Shown: one piece after another, positions 55,260 through 64,000 of the stretch
How positions within the stretch are numbered: position 1 is the stretch's first letter
Layout: each line of letters begins with the position of its first letter
NCBI GenBank assembly: GCA_013150955.1
Contig: JAADJD010000020.1
Span: forward strand, 62,001-126,000
DNA length: 64,000 nucleotides
From: Calditrichota bacterium
GTDB taxonomy: Bacteria; Calditrichota; Calditrichia; RBG-13-44-9; J042
Reading direction: 5' to 3'
The notes under the pieces: generated by a model
Told to the model about the DNA's origin: nothing
The model's database searches: none
What the model saw: only the letters and a program-made list of their open reading frames with translations
Made by a program: the position numbers and the translations under genes

Positions 55260-58200
55260 ATGACACGGAAAATTCATTACATTTTTCTTATCGCATTCCT
55301 GATAATCGGGTTGGGAATTGCTCTGTTTGTGGTTCTCTATCGATTCACCCCGGTGGTGGATACGGCCCTGATGCGAGTATTGAATGCGGCGACCGGTCCC
55401 GAAATTCAGATACGCTATGCCAATATTTCCGGAAACCTGATCGGTGAAGTTCGGCTGGATGGTCTGGAGATCGAAGCCCCACAGGGACGCCTGGTGGCCG
55501 AAAAGACAATCCTGAAGTACCGCCTGCTCGACCTGGTCAATCAGCGATATGTTTTTGATCGCATCGTTTTATTCCGGCCGGTGGCAACGATACGGGTCGC
55601 CACCGATACGTCCCGGGGGGCACCGTCTGAGGAAGAAACCAACGCATTGCCCGTGCCTCGGCCGCTGGACCTTTCGGGAGTCCCGGTAATTCAGGTGCGC
55701 CAGCTGGTGGTGACCGATGGGCGCGTTTTCGTGCTGAAGGGTCAGGACACTGTTCAGGTCATCACCGATATTCAGATAGAATTGAAAGGGGAGCTGAACG
55801 AAGAGCGGGTGGAATTGCGCCCCCGCTATATTCGGGGGTTCTGGAAAAACCACAATCTGCGACTCCAGCAACTAAAATTTCAACTGATTGGGAATCGGAA
55901 ACGAATTACGGTGAATCAACTGGAGGCCAGTCTGGGCGATTCCCGCCTGATTGGTCATGGAGAGGTGGAATTTGTTCCCGAATTAAAATTTTACCTCTTC
56001 ACCGATACCAGCACCATCAACCTGACCACCCTGCATGCGATTTTCCCATCATTGCCCTACAAAACCGGATACATCCGGTTGTACGGTTCGTTTATTGGAA
56101 ACTTTCAGGAATATTCTGGAGAAGTATTTCTGGAATCGCTACTGGACAGTTTGCGGATAGATCGGCTCAGTCTTCGCTATAAAAAAAAAGCCCGCCGTTA
56201 TGAAATTGAAGAAATTCTTTTCCGCTCCAACTTTGGCAATGCAAAAGGGAGAGGGAGTTTATCCCCGGCGGATTGGAATCAATTCAACCTGGCATTTAGC
56301 AACTGGAACCTGCAGCGTCTGGCGCTTGCCGATATAGAGACCCACCTCAGTGGTCATCTACAGGTTCGCTTTAAAGACTGGGATCTGAACCGGATGGAGG
56401 GACGGGCGCATCTGCATCTATTTCCTGCCCGTCTGGATGCTGCGCGGCTGGATTCCGTTTATCTGGATGTAAGCTGGAAGCGCGGTCGTTTTTTTTTACG
56501 TGAAGGTTCCCGCATCGTGGTGGGGCCATCCAGTCGGTTTGATATATCGGGAAGGATATCCCCGCAAAGGGATCTGGATATCCGGGTGAAGAGCCTCCGC
56601 AATCAGCTGGACACGCTGGCCACCCATTTGCCGTTGCCCCCGGTCCGCGGTCAGGGGCAGCTGGAGTTCCACATCACCGGCAAGCTCGATAATCCCAACA
56701 TTGACGGGCGGATTTTTCTGGATAGTGTGCAGTATCAGAATATCCGATTGAAGGGCGTTCAGGCGAACATCCAGGTGCTGAATGTGGCCACGCAACGGCT
56801 GGGGATATTTTCTCTGGACATTGCCTCCGGTGAACTGGGAACGGTACCGGTGACGGACGGTCGCTTGCGATTTCGGATTCAGCGGAACGTGGTTTTTCTG
56901 GATTCCATTCAGTTTGTTAGCCGACAGAACCGGGTATTCACGCAGGGGCGGCTGGCATATGCCCGCCAGCGCTGGTGGCTGACCCTATTCCAATTTCAAT
57001 TTCGGTACCAGGATTACCGTCTGCGCAATCGTCAGCCTCTGCGGTTGATCTGGGGAGAAGATTCACTGAAGATCGCCCATCTGGCCCTGTTTACCCGAGA
57101 TGGGGGACAACTGCAGGCCAGGGGAGTGATTACCGGTAACGGCGCGTCGAATGTGGAATTGGAGATCCACAAAATTCGTCTGGCCGCTCTGCACCCGTTT
57201 TTGAAAACCGATTATGCCCTGGATGGGCAGCTTCAGGGTAAGGCGCGTTTACGGGGAACGATTGATCATCCGGAGATTGCCCTGGAGGTGGACGTAAACG
57301 ATTTTTCCGTGGATGGCCGCATATTGGGTAATCTCCTGGCTCGAGCGGTGTTGCAACAGAATCGCCTGGAAATGAAGCGGCTGGATTTTCGGCAGCGGGA
57401 AGGTGGACAGGTGACTTTTCATGGAATGGTGCAGCTGCCGTCCGAGAAATTGTCCCTTGCATCTCTGTTGAATCCCCGCAACACTTTCGAAAGTCGTCTG
57501 CAGTTTGAGAATTTCCAGTTAAAAGATGCCGCCTTTTTTCTGAAAACCAATGTTCCCGTGCAGGGGCAGATAAACGGTCAATTGGAGTTGACCCACACGA
57601 TTGGCGCACCCCGGGGAAATTACAATTTCCAGCTCCAGCGGCTTCAGTACGGAGAGTATCAATTCCCCTATGTGGAACTGGATGGACGCATCCAGCCGCA
57701 TCGGATTTTACTGGATTTTGCGCGGGTGAATTTTCTGAATACCGAATTGCGCTTAAATGGCTGGAAGGCCATTCAGTGGAATCCCGAACATCCGGAGCAA
57801 ATCTTTGCCAATCGGGCATTTGGATTGTTGTGCCGTATTCAGGAGGACAGCCTGAATTTCCTGGGAGTGGTTGAACCCGAGGTGGATCGCATTGTGGGCG
57901 ATATTAACATATTTTTAAAATTGGGGGGATTGATCGATCGGCCACGCCTCCTGGAAGCGGAGGCCAGCATCAAGGACGGGCAGATTTATCTGAACAAGGT
58001 CGCCAATCCCATTACCGATGTGCAGTTCCAGGCCCACCTGGAAGATCAGTTCCTGATAATCGATCAGTTTGAAGGTGCTGCCTCCCGCACGGCTTACGAA
58101 CGCGGCTTCTGGGATCGGGTCTGGCGTTTTGTGACCCGCCCCCTCCAGTTTCTGGGGCTGGTGGAGGAAGAAACCGGCCGCATTGAAGGGAAAGGGCAGA

Positions 58201-59285
58201 TTGATCTTTCAGACATTTTTCGTCCCGGCTACGACCTGCGGCTAAAGGCCCACCAGGCGTATGTCAATTATTTCATCGAAAATGTGCATCTGGTATTCAG
58301 TACCGACAACTTGCGGATTACCGGTCGGGACACCATCTGGGTGAGGGGCGATATTTTTATCGATGAAGGGGATGTGGAACTGGACATTGCCGAAACCGAG
58401 AAAAATCTCCTGCTTTCTCCCACGGTGCGGGAAATTCCACCGTTTGTGGCCTACGATCTGGACGTGAGCATTCCGGGAAATTTCTTCATCATCAGCAATG
58501 CCCCGTTCAATACCTTTAATCTGGAAATCAGTGGGGATCTTCGGGTTATTCAGGAGCCCCGTGCCCCGCTGGAAATGAACGGTTACCTGGAAATTTTAAA
58601 AGGCAAATATTTTGTTCAGATCGAGGAATTTAAAATTCAGGAAGGGCGAATCAATTTTGTGAATCCCAAGGAACTTCCTGAATTGCACATCGTGGCTCAA
58701 AAGCGGAAATACGATTTGATCTTTGTGCTCACGGTCAGGGGACGACTGAATAATCCCGTAAAAGAGATTACCATTTACGATGCGCGGGATCCATCCCAGC
58801 CGTTGCCGTATCCGGATGTGAAAGATCAGATGGCGCTATTGATGTTCGGGGTGCCGTTTTCCGAATTGCAATCGCAGATTGGCACCAAACTGCTGGAGAA
58901 AGGTGAAGAGATTATTACCCAGACGTTGATCTCGCAAATCGAGAAAGAGGCGCGACATTTTATCGGGCTGGATCAAATCCGGATTGAGACTGCTCCCAGT
59001 CGCACCCTGCTGGAAGACGCCCGGTTAAATCCCGAACCGGCAACCCTGGCACTGGGGAAATACCTGACCCCCAAATTGTATTTTGAGTACAAATCCCGAT
59101 TGGCTTCCACCCGGATTCCCGGATTGATGAACATTCCCACACCGCAGTTGCGCTGGGAAGCCGGGAATCAAATCTACCTGGAATACCGAATTGGACGCAA
59201 CTGGTCGATTTCTTCTTTTTACGAAAAAACGATTGAGGGCAATGCACGCATTAAATTCGACATCAGCTGGCAGATTAACTTTTAA
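55260..59285 (+). CDS. tamB: TamB-family translocation and assembly module protein
   Basis: A 1,341-residue periplasm-spanning protein anchored by an N-terminal membrane helix (~6-28, 'IFLIAFLIIGLGIALFVVLY'). The body is a very long beta-taco built from AsmA-like repeats ('IRYANISGNLIGEVRLDGLE', 'LEFHITGKLDNPNIDGRIFL', 'KARLRGTIDHPEIALEVDVN', 'GRLNNPVKEITIYDARDPSQ'). The C-terminal ~350 residues match the TamB (DUF490) domain. TamB proteins are thought to move phospholipids between membranes and, with TamA, to help insert outer-membrane proteins. Its last 44 nt overlap the following Omp85 gene in another frame, the standard tamB-tamA partnership, although here tamB comes first. Confidence 0.92.
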   Translation: MTRKIHYIFLIAFLIIGLGIALFVVLYRFTPVVDTALMRVLNAATGPEIQIRYANISGNLIGEVRLDGLEIEAPQGRLVAEKTILKYRLLDLVNQRYVFDRIVLFRPVATIRVATDTSRGAPSEEETNALPVPRPLDLSGVPVIQVRQLVVTDGRVFVLKGQDTVQVITDIQIELKGELNEERVELRPRYIRGFWKNHNLRLQQLKFQLIGNRKRITVNQLEASLGDSRLIGHGEVEFVPELKFYLFTDTSTINLTTLHAIFPSLPYKTGYIRLYGSFIGNFQEYSGEVFLESLLDSLRIDRLSLRYKKKARRYEIEEILFRSNFGNAKGRGSLSPADWNQFNLAFSNWNLQRLALADIETHLSGHLQVRFKDWDLNRMEGRAHLHLFPARLDAARLDSVYLDVSWKRGRFFLREGSRIVVGPSSRFDISGRISPQRDLDIRVKSLRNQLDTLATHLPLPPVRGQGQLEFHITGKLDNPNIDGRIFLDSVQYQNIRLKGVQANIQVLNVATQRLGIFSLDIASGELGTVPVTDGRLRFRIQRNVVFLDSIQFVSRQNRVFTQGRLAYARQRWWLTLFQFQFRYQDYRLRNRQPLRLIWGEDSLKIAHLALFTRDGGQLQARGVITGNGASNVELEIHKIRLAALHPFLKTDYALDGQLQGKARLRGTIDHPEIALEVDVNDFSVDGRILGNLLARAVLQQNRLEMKRLDFRQREGGQVTFHGMVQLPSEKLSLASLLNPRNTFESRLQFENFQLKDAAFFLKTNVPVQGQINGQLELTHTIGAPRGNYNFQLQRLQYGEYQFPYVELDGRIQPHRILLDFARVNFLNTELRLNGWKAIQWNPEHPEQIFANRAFGLLCRIQEDSLNFLGVVEPEVDRIVGDINIFLKLGGLIDRPRLLEAEASIKDGQIYLNKVANPITDVQFQAHLEDQFLIIDQFEGAASRTAYERGFWDRVWRFVTRPLQFLGLVEEETGRIEGKGQIDLSDIFRPGYDLRLKAHQAYVNYFIENVHLVFSTDNLRITGRDTIWVRGDIFIDEGDVELDIAETEKNLLLSPTVREIPPFVAYDLDVSIPGNFFIISNAPFNTFNLEISGDLRVIQEPRAPLEMNGYLEILKGKYFVQIEEFKIQEGRINFVNPKELPELHIVAQKRKYDLIFVLTVRGRLNNPVKEITIYDARDPSQPLPYPDVKDQMALLMFGVPFSELQSQIGTKLLEKGEEIITQTLISQIEKEARHFIGLDQIRIETAPSRTLLEDARLNPEPATLALGKYLTPKLYFEYKSRLASTRIPGLMNIPTPQLRWEAGNQIYLEYRIGRNWSISSFYEKTIEGNARIKFDISWQINF

Positions 59286-61128
59286 ATCCGGCATATTCCT
59301 GGGATTGCTGAGTCTGGCACTGTTTCCCTTTTGGGGTTGGGGACAGCAGCTGAAGGTGGAGCGGATCCTGTTTGAAGGTCGTCAGGCATTCAGCGAAGGC
59401 CAGTTGAAGGACATCATCAAATCCCGGGAGGGGAAGCCGTTCAATGCCAAGCTGATGAAACTGGATCAAATTCTGCTGATGAATTATTACCAGTTGCATG
59501 GGTATCTGGACGTCTATGTTTCTGCCGATTTCAAACGGGATGGTGATCGCATTCACATTCGGTACAGCATTCGGGAAGGGCCGCAGTACTTTCTCAATCG
59601 CATTGTGTTTCAGGGCAATCAGCTGGCCAGCGACCGTTTTTTGCGCCGATTTTTTGACATCAAGCCGGGGGATCCTTATCAACCGACGCAGATCGAGAGC
59701 GGCATCAACGCCATTGAAGGCTATTACCTGGACAACGGGAAATTGTACGTTCAAATTCAAACGGAACGTCATGTGGTGCAGGATTCCCTGATTGATCTGA
59801 TCGTTCGTATTGATGAGGGCGAAACGGTTTACATTCGGGACATTCAGTATTACGGCCTGCGCTGGGTAAAAGCGTTCATCATTCGCCGGGAACTGGAGAT
59901 TAAAAAAGGCGATCGCTATTCTCGAAAAAAGCTCAATCTTTCCCAGCGAAATATTTATGGGACCGGTTTGTTCAAGTCGGTCAATTTCAAGCTGGAACCC
60001 ATCGGAGATTCCCGTTCGGAGGTGCGGTTGAAAATTTTTGTGGTAGAAAAACAGCCGCGATGGTTGGGCATTCGCTTTGGTGTGACCTATGAAGAGGAAA
60101 AGGAATTTGGACGGGCCACCAGCACATTCGATATCACCGCCCAGGCCGGCCATCGCAATCTGTTTGGTACCGCTCGAAGCCTTTCGTTGAGCCTGATACC
60201 GTCCTTTCTGTACGACGTTTCCCGCGGAAAAATGCAGAATCCCAAGAATCAGATCAGCCTGACCTTTGTGGAACCCTGGATCGGGTACACCCGCACACCG
60301 GGAATATTTCAATTTTCTTACAGCGAATTCCGGAAACCCATTTATCCCGCCGATCTCAAGATCTGGACGGCCTCGTTCAATGTGCGGCACGAGTTTACCA
60401 ACGACTGGACGGTGGAGGGAATGGTCTCCGCCAAACGGGTTAACACCCGACTGGACACCCTGTTGCAAAAACTGACGCAGGGGCAGGATCTCATCTATGC
60501 TCTTTCGTTCCAGGCCATTCGCGATCGTCGGGATAATTATATGGCGCCCCAGGACGGTTCCCTGCTGGAGTTCCGGAGCAAGTTTATTCATTCGACCATT
60601 CTCAATCTGGAGACCCGGAAGCGTTCCACCAATCGGTTTGTGAAGTTGAGTGCCCAGTGGAACCGTTACCAGCGGGTACCCCGGAATCCCGGCTGGGTGC
60701 TGGCTTCCCGCATCCGCCTGGGTGCCATCATGGAATTCAATCCCGCCACGACCGTGCCGTTTGTGGAGCGATTTTTTCTGGGCGGTGCCTCCTCCGTGCG
60801 CGGTTATGCAGAGCAGTTGTTAGGTCCAGTCCTTTACGACGACCGGGGACATCCCGTGCCACTGGGCGGAAAAGCCCTCTTCCTTTCCAATCTGGAGCTA
60901 CGGGTGCCTCTGATCTGGTTGCTGTATGGGGAGGTATTTCTGGATGGAGGGTACGTATGGTCAGAACTGAGGCAGGTGCGCTGGCTGGATATCAAGTGGA
61001 GTACGGGAATGGGAATTGCCCTGATTACCCCGGTGGGTCCGGTACGCCTGGATTACGGATACAAATTGATGCCCCGTCCCGGTGAGAAGCGCTACGAAAT
61101 CCACCTGGGTATTTCATTTGCATTTTAA
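59242..61128 (+). CDS. Omp85-family outer-membrane protein (TamA/BamA-like), tamB partner
   Basis: A 628-residue protein. The ATG at 59,242 has GAGGG just upstream and opens a signal peptide that ends near 'GWGQQ'. Four POTRA-like repeats follow (~35-280: 'VERILFEGRQAFSEGQLKDI', 'LNRIVFQGNQLASDRFLRRF', 'VYIRDIQYYGLRWVKAFIIR' and so on). The 16-strand barrel runs from ~290 to the C-terminus, with the loop-6 motif 'GGASSVRGYAEQ' at ~513-524, and ends in AF. With tamB it forms a likely TAM-type module. Its stop codon lies within the first bases of a partial dispersed repeat. Confidence 0.92.
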   Translation: MHALNSTSAGRLTFKSGIFLGLLSLALFPFWGWGQQLKVERILFEGRQAFSEGQLKDIIKSREGKPFNAKLMKLDQILLMNYYQLHGYLDVYVSADFKRDGDRIHIRYSIREGPQYFLNRIVFQGNQLASDRFLRRFFDIKPGDPYQPTQIESGINAIEGYYLDNGKLYVQIQTERHVVQDSLIDLIVRIDEGETVYIRDIQYYGLRWVKAFIIRRELEIKKGDRYSRKKLNLSQRNIYGTGLFKSVNFKLEPIGDSRSEVRLKIFVVEKQPRWLGIRFGVTYEEEKEFGRATSTFDITAQAGHRNLFGTARSLSLSLIPSFLYDVSRGKMQNPKNQISLTFVEPWIGYTRTPGIFQFSYSEFRKPIYPADLKIWTASFNVRHEFTNDWTVEGMVSAKRVNTRLDTLLQKLTQGQDLIYALSFQAIRDRRDNYMAPQDGSLLEFRSKFIHSTILNLETRKRSTNRFVKLSAQWNRYQRVPRNPGWVLASRIRLGAIMEFNPATTVPFVERFFLGGASSVRGYAEQLLGPVLYDDRGHPVPLGGKALFLSNLELRVPLIWLLYGEVFLDGGYVWSELRQVRWLDIKWSTGMGIALITPVGPVRLDYGYKLMPRPGEKRYEIHLGISFAF

Positions 61129-61175
61129 CCCAAATGATGGGTGGAACCGCGAAACACGCGAATGGATCCCAAAAT
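61126..61175 (+). repeat. Partial dispersed MITE-like repeat
   Basis: TTAACCCAAATGATGGGTGG and ACCGCGAAACACGCGAATGGA match the outer end and inner arm of the family; the core and right end are missing. The first bases overlap the TAA stop of the upstream Omp85 gene. Confidence 0.55.
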
Positions 61176-61273
61176 TTCAACGCATCCCATTGCCAGGAAG
61201 AATTCCCTGTTGAAATTTCTAATTATTTTTTTAAATTACTCCTTTCAATCAAGGAGGAGGTCCATTCACGTTC

Positions 61274-63361
61274 ATGATTGCACGATTTGGCCTGAGTAGC
61301 CTGTTGGTATTGTGTATTGGCATACTCAATCTGCTGGCACAACCCGGTCGTCCATTAACCATTGAAGATGCCCTGCAATTGCCTTATCCCCGAACCTTTG
61401 ATGTTTCCCCGGATGGCAACCGCTTTGTATTCACCATTCACCTTCCCGATTTTCAGGAAAGCCGCTGGCAAACCCAGATCTGGATTCAGGATGGGATGGA
61501 TCAACCCCCGCGACGTTTGACCTATTGGGTTGGCAACGAATATGCTCCGCGCTGGTCGCCCGATGGACGATGGATCACTTTCCTGACGGCGCGCCCTTAT
61601 CGGAACCATCAGGGAAAGACGGTTAGCGATGTTCGCCAGCTCTGGGCACTGCCCGCCGATGGGGGAGAAGCGGTGCGCTGGACGGATATCCCCGGGGGTG
61701 TGGAGGATTACCAGTGGGATTCGAAGGGCCGCTTTCTGCTATGCCTCTCGTCAGAACCCACCCCCGATTCTGTTCGCGCCAGGGAAGAACGAAAACGCCG
61801 GCTGAAATTCGACGCGGTGGTGAAAGATAGCGGGGAGGTGCGAAAGGTGCTGTGGCGGGTGATGTATCCCGATTTGAACGTGGAGCAGGTGGCGGTGCTG
61901 GATCCGGGGGTGCGATCGTTTGCCATCTCGCCAGATGGCCAATGGATGGTTTACGAAACCAACTACACTGGCAAATACGACGATGAACAAAAGTATGACC
62001 TCTGGTGCGTTCAGTTGACCACCGGGGAGGTCTTCCCGTTAACCCGGTTCCCGGGACCAGAGTATCAGCCCCGGTTTTCTCCCGATGGACGATGGATTTT
62101 TTACATCAATCAGACCACACCGGATATTGAGTTTGCCGAATGGGACCTGGCGCGCATTCCGTTTCGTCCCCGACAGACGGTACAGAAAGCGGATACTTTA
62201 ACCCATGATCTGGATCGTTCCGTCCAGACGTTTGAATTTGATGCCCGGGGGCGGTTGTATATTCAGGTAGCGGAGGGCACGGAGACCCATCTGTACCGGT
62301 TTGACTGGAACAAACAGAAAAAACGCTATTCCAGAATCACCCCGGTTCCGGGGGCTTTTACAAACTTTTTTGACCTGCGATTTACGGACACCGGTCAGGC
62401 ATTTTGTCTGGCAGAGGGCCCGTATCGGCTGCCGGAAATTATTCAATTGCGTTCGCGTCGGGTAGTGCCAGTTACCCGGTTTTCGGATCGGTTAAAAGAA
62501 TTTACGCTGGGACAGCAGCGGGTTTATCGGTACACCAGCGTGGATGGGGTACTGATCGAAGCCCTGGTTATTTTCCCGGTGAATTACCAGCCGGATCGGC
62601 AATATCCGTTGATTTTAACCATTCACGGTGGACCGTATGGACGATTCCGTCACACCTTCCGCCAGGCCTATTTTCATCAGGTGTACGCAAATAACGGTTT
62701 TCTATTGCTGGCCCCTAATCCCCGCGGTAGTTCGGGATACGACGATGCGTTCGGCAAGGCCATCTGGTATCGTGCAGGCGGTCACATGGGCGGAGTGGAT
62801 TACCAGGACATTATGGCCGGCGTGGATGCGGTGATTGCCGAGGGTTGGGTGGATTCTACACGCATGGGGGTGATTGGAGGAAGCTATGGCGGTTACATGA
62901 CCAACTGGATTATTGCCCATACCCATCGATTTGCCGCGGCCGTTTCTCTGTTTGGCATTTTTAGTCTGTTTACGGACTGGAGCAATTCCTGGCAACCCAG
63001 CTGGGAAAAGATGTATCTGGGCATCTATTACTGGGAGCAGCCCATCAGTCCGGAGCATCCGTATGTAAAATATTCGCCGGCATTTTATGTACAGAACATC
63101 CAGACGCCAGTGTTGATTATGCACGGTGAAAAAGATCGCTACACCAATCTGGCCAATTCGCAGGAGATGTACCAGGCATTAAAAACCCTGCAGCGACCGG
63201 TGAAGTTTGTAGTCTATCCGCGGGAGGGGCATGGTCTGGGACGAGAACCCAATCATCGCCGGGATGTTTTCCACCGCGCCCTGAAGTGGTTTCAAACGTA
63301 TTTAAAACCGGATGTTCCCGCGAGCCGTTCCGGAAGCCATTCACCCTGGCAACAGGAATAG
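61274..63361 (+). CDS. Secreted S9-family prolyl oligopeptidase-like peptidase
   Basis: A 695-residue exported serine peptidase with a signal peptide (~1-22). A beta-propeller (~30-410) of TolB/WD40-like blades ('FDVSPDGNRFVFTI', 'APRWSPDGRWITFL', 'FAISPDGQWMVYET', 'QPRFSPDGRWIFYI') precedes the alpha/beta-hydrolase domain. The catalytic triad is Ser537 (GGSYGGYM), Asp621 (GEKDRY) and His653 (EGHGLG). The layout fits the acylaminoacyl-peptidase/DPP IV branch, which trims short peptides; the exact specificity is unknown. A GGAGGAGG site lies upstream of the ATG. Confidence 0.93.
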   Translation: MIARFGLSSLLVLCIGILNLLAQPGRPLTIEDALQLPYPRTFDVSPDGNRFVFTIHLPDFQESRWQTQIWIQDGMDQPPRRLTYWVGNEYAPRWSPDGRWITFLTARPYRNHQGKTVSDVRQLWALPADGGEAVRWTDIPGGVEDYQWDSKGRFLLCLSSEPTPDSVRAREERKRRLKFDAVVKDSGEVRKVLWRVMYPDLNVEQVAVLDPGVRSFAISPDGQWMVYETNYTGKYDDEQKYDLWCVQLTTGEVFPLTRFPGPEYQPRFSPDGRWIFYINQTTPDIEFAEWDLARIPFRPRQTVQKADTLTHDLDRSVQTFEFDARGRLYIQVAEGTETHLYRFDWNKQKKRYSRITPVPGAFTNFFDLRFTDTGQAFCLAEGPYRLPEIIQLRSRRVVPVTRFSDRLKEFTLGQQRVYRYTSVDGVLIEALVIFPVNYQPDRQYPLILTIHGGPYGRFRHTFRQAYFHQVYANNGFLLLAPNPRGSSGYDDAFGKAIWYRAGGHMGGVDYQDIMAGVDAVIAEGWVDSTRMGVIGGSYGGYMTNWIIAHTHRFAAAVSLFGIFSLFTDWSNSWQPSWEKMYLGIYYWEQPISPEHPYVKYSPAFYVQNIQTPVLIMHGEKDRYTNLANSQEMYQALKTLQRPVKFVVYPREGHGLGREPNHRRDVFHRALKWFQTYLKPDVPASRSGSHSPWQQE

Positions 63362-63586
63362 CGGGTGACAGTTAAACGCCTTTTTGAAAAGGAATGGGGG
63401 ACGGGGTACCGATTCGGGAATGCGGTGCTGTAGGGTAAGTGAATTTTCCAGTGCAGGCGGTGGCAGATAAGCATGGGGGAAACAAAAAATCGCTTGGGTT
63501 TCCGGAAGAAATCGTCAATATTCCAGACGCGAACAACTGTTGATTCAAGATAATCAAATAGGGTGAATAAAAACGAAGGAGAAGGA

Positions 63587-64000
63587 ATGGGAAGCCATCA
63601 ATCAGATCGGGCAAAATATGCATTGATTCTGGGAAGCAGCAGCGGGTTTGGAGCTGCCACGGCCATCCGTCTGGCGCAGGACGGATTTCATATTTTTGGG
63701 GTGCATCTGGATCGTAAGGCCACCATGCCGCAGGTGGAGGCGGTCATCGAAAAGATTAAGAGCCATGGTGTGCAGGCGGTTTTCTTTAATGTCAATGCGG
63801 CGGATGATGAAAAGCGGAAAATGGTGGTAAATGAAATTAAAAATCAGCTCCCGCAAGGGGCATATATCGACGTCATGCTTCATAGCCTGGCCTTTGGGGC
63901 GTTGAAGCCGTTTATTGCCGACGAGCCTTCGCAGGCAATTAATAAAGCCAGCATGGTGATGACCATGGATGTGATGGCCCATTCGCTGGTGTACTGGACG
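63587..64000 (+). CDS. Short-chain dehydrogenase, FabI-like (3' end beyond window)
   Basis: An open frame of 138 codons runs off the right edge. Its ATG at 63,587 has GAAGGAGAAGGA upstream. It opens with an NAD(P)-binding 'ALILGSSSGFGAATAIRLAQ', and includes 'DVMLHSLAFGALKPF', which resembles the HSIAF motif of FabI-type enoyl-ACP reductases; the ending 'MTMDVMAHSLVYWT' resembles the catalytic-helix approach. The nucleotide site differs from classic FabI (which has an altered glycine motif) and looks more like a standard SDR. Family is clear; FabI function is inference. Confidence 0.78.
   Translation, partial: MGSHQSDRAKYALILGSSSGFGAATAIRLAQDGFHIFGVHLDRKATMPQVEAVIEKIKSHGVQAVFFNVNAADDEKRKMVVNEIKNQLPQGAYIDVMLHSLAFGALKPFIADEPSQAINKASMVMTMDVMAHSLVYWT

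Overview
The window looks like a chromosomal segment from a Gram-negative (diderm) bacterium of the Fibrobacteres-Chlorobi-Bacteroidetes (FCB) superphylum. A Calditrichota-, KSB1- or Ignavibacteria-like lineage fits best. The clues are protein families: a TonB-dependent receptor with a carboxypeptidase-regulatory-like N-terminus beside a DUF4249 lipoprotein, a DUF3667 protein, a PorZ-like beta-propeller protein, a subtilase ending in a 'YPNP...SGVYLF' type IX-like sorting domain, and an LptE-family lipoprotein. Two Omp85 proteins and a TamB protein confirm an outer membrane. Candidate promoters look sigma70-like (TTGACA/TATAAT type), and many starts follow GGAGG ribosome sites. The lineage call is inference from families, not from a marker-gene tree.

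Layout. 1-13,997: an edge-truncated propeller protein (-); a DEAD-box helicase (+); the riboflavin genes ribD-ribE-ribBA (-) behind an FMN riboswitch, with ribH (-) further downstream; a DUF3667 membrane protein, a TlpA-like thioredoxin lipid/envelope protein and a NudL-like Nudix hydrolase (all -); secG followed by tRNA-Leu(GAG) and an intrinsic terminator (-); and a methylmalonyl-CoA mutase catalytic subunit (+). 14,173-18,960: a minus-strand cluster ubiA-maf-TonB receptor-DUF4249. 19,170-24,375: a TonB-C-like membrane protein, a TIM-barrel protein, a small unknown protein, the ComM/YifB ATPase and a small acidic protein. 24,376-27,986: a translation cluster rplM-rpsI-[structured leader]-rpsB-tsf-pyrH-frr. 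28,183-33,615: a 1,180-residue outer-membrane protein of unnamed family followed by an Omp85 protein. 33,926-42,531: a hot-dog thioesterase (-), then a plus-strand run of a sigma54 activator, LptE, a TPR protein, a subtilase and a CoaE-like kinase. 42,753-49,371: gdhA, gcvT, ftsK, lolA. 49,468-54,584: exopolysaccharide genes (Wzc-like tyrosine autokinase, UDP-glucose dehydrogenase, UDP-HexNAc dehydrogenase). 55,260-64,000: tamB, an Omp85/TamA-like partner, an S9 peptidase and an edge-truncated FabI-like reductase.

The genes are mostly housekeeping and envelope biogenesis: riboflavin and CoA supply, translation, protein export (SecG), lipoprotein transport (LolA, LptE), outer-membrane assembly (Omp85, TamB), nutrient uptake and capsule synthesis. 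I see no phage, insertion sequence, CRISPR array, toxin-antitoxin pair or defence island.

The most striking non-coding feature is a family of dispersed intergenic elements, about 150-270 bp long, at about twelve places. They carry nested terminal inverted repeats (outer ends like AACCCAGATTATGCATT / AATGCATAATCTGGGTT; inner arms like ACCGCGAATCACACGAATGAA). They look like a miniature inverted-repeat (MITE-like) family, occur in both orientations, and in two places contribute the stop codon of a neighbouring gene.
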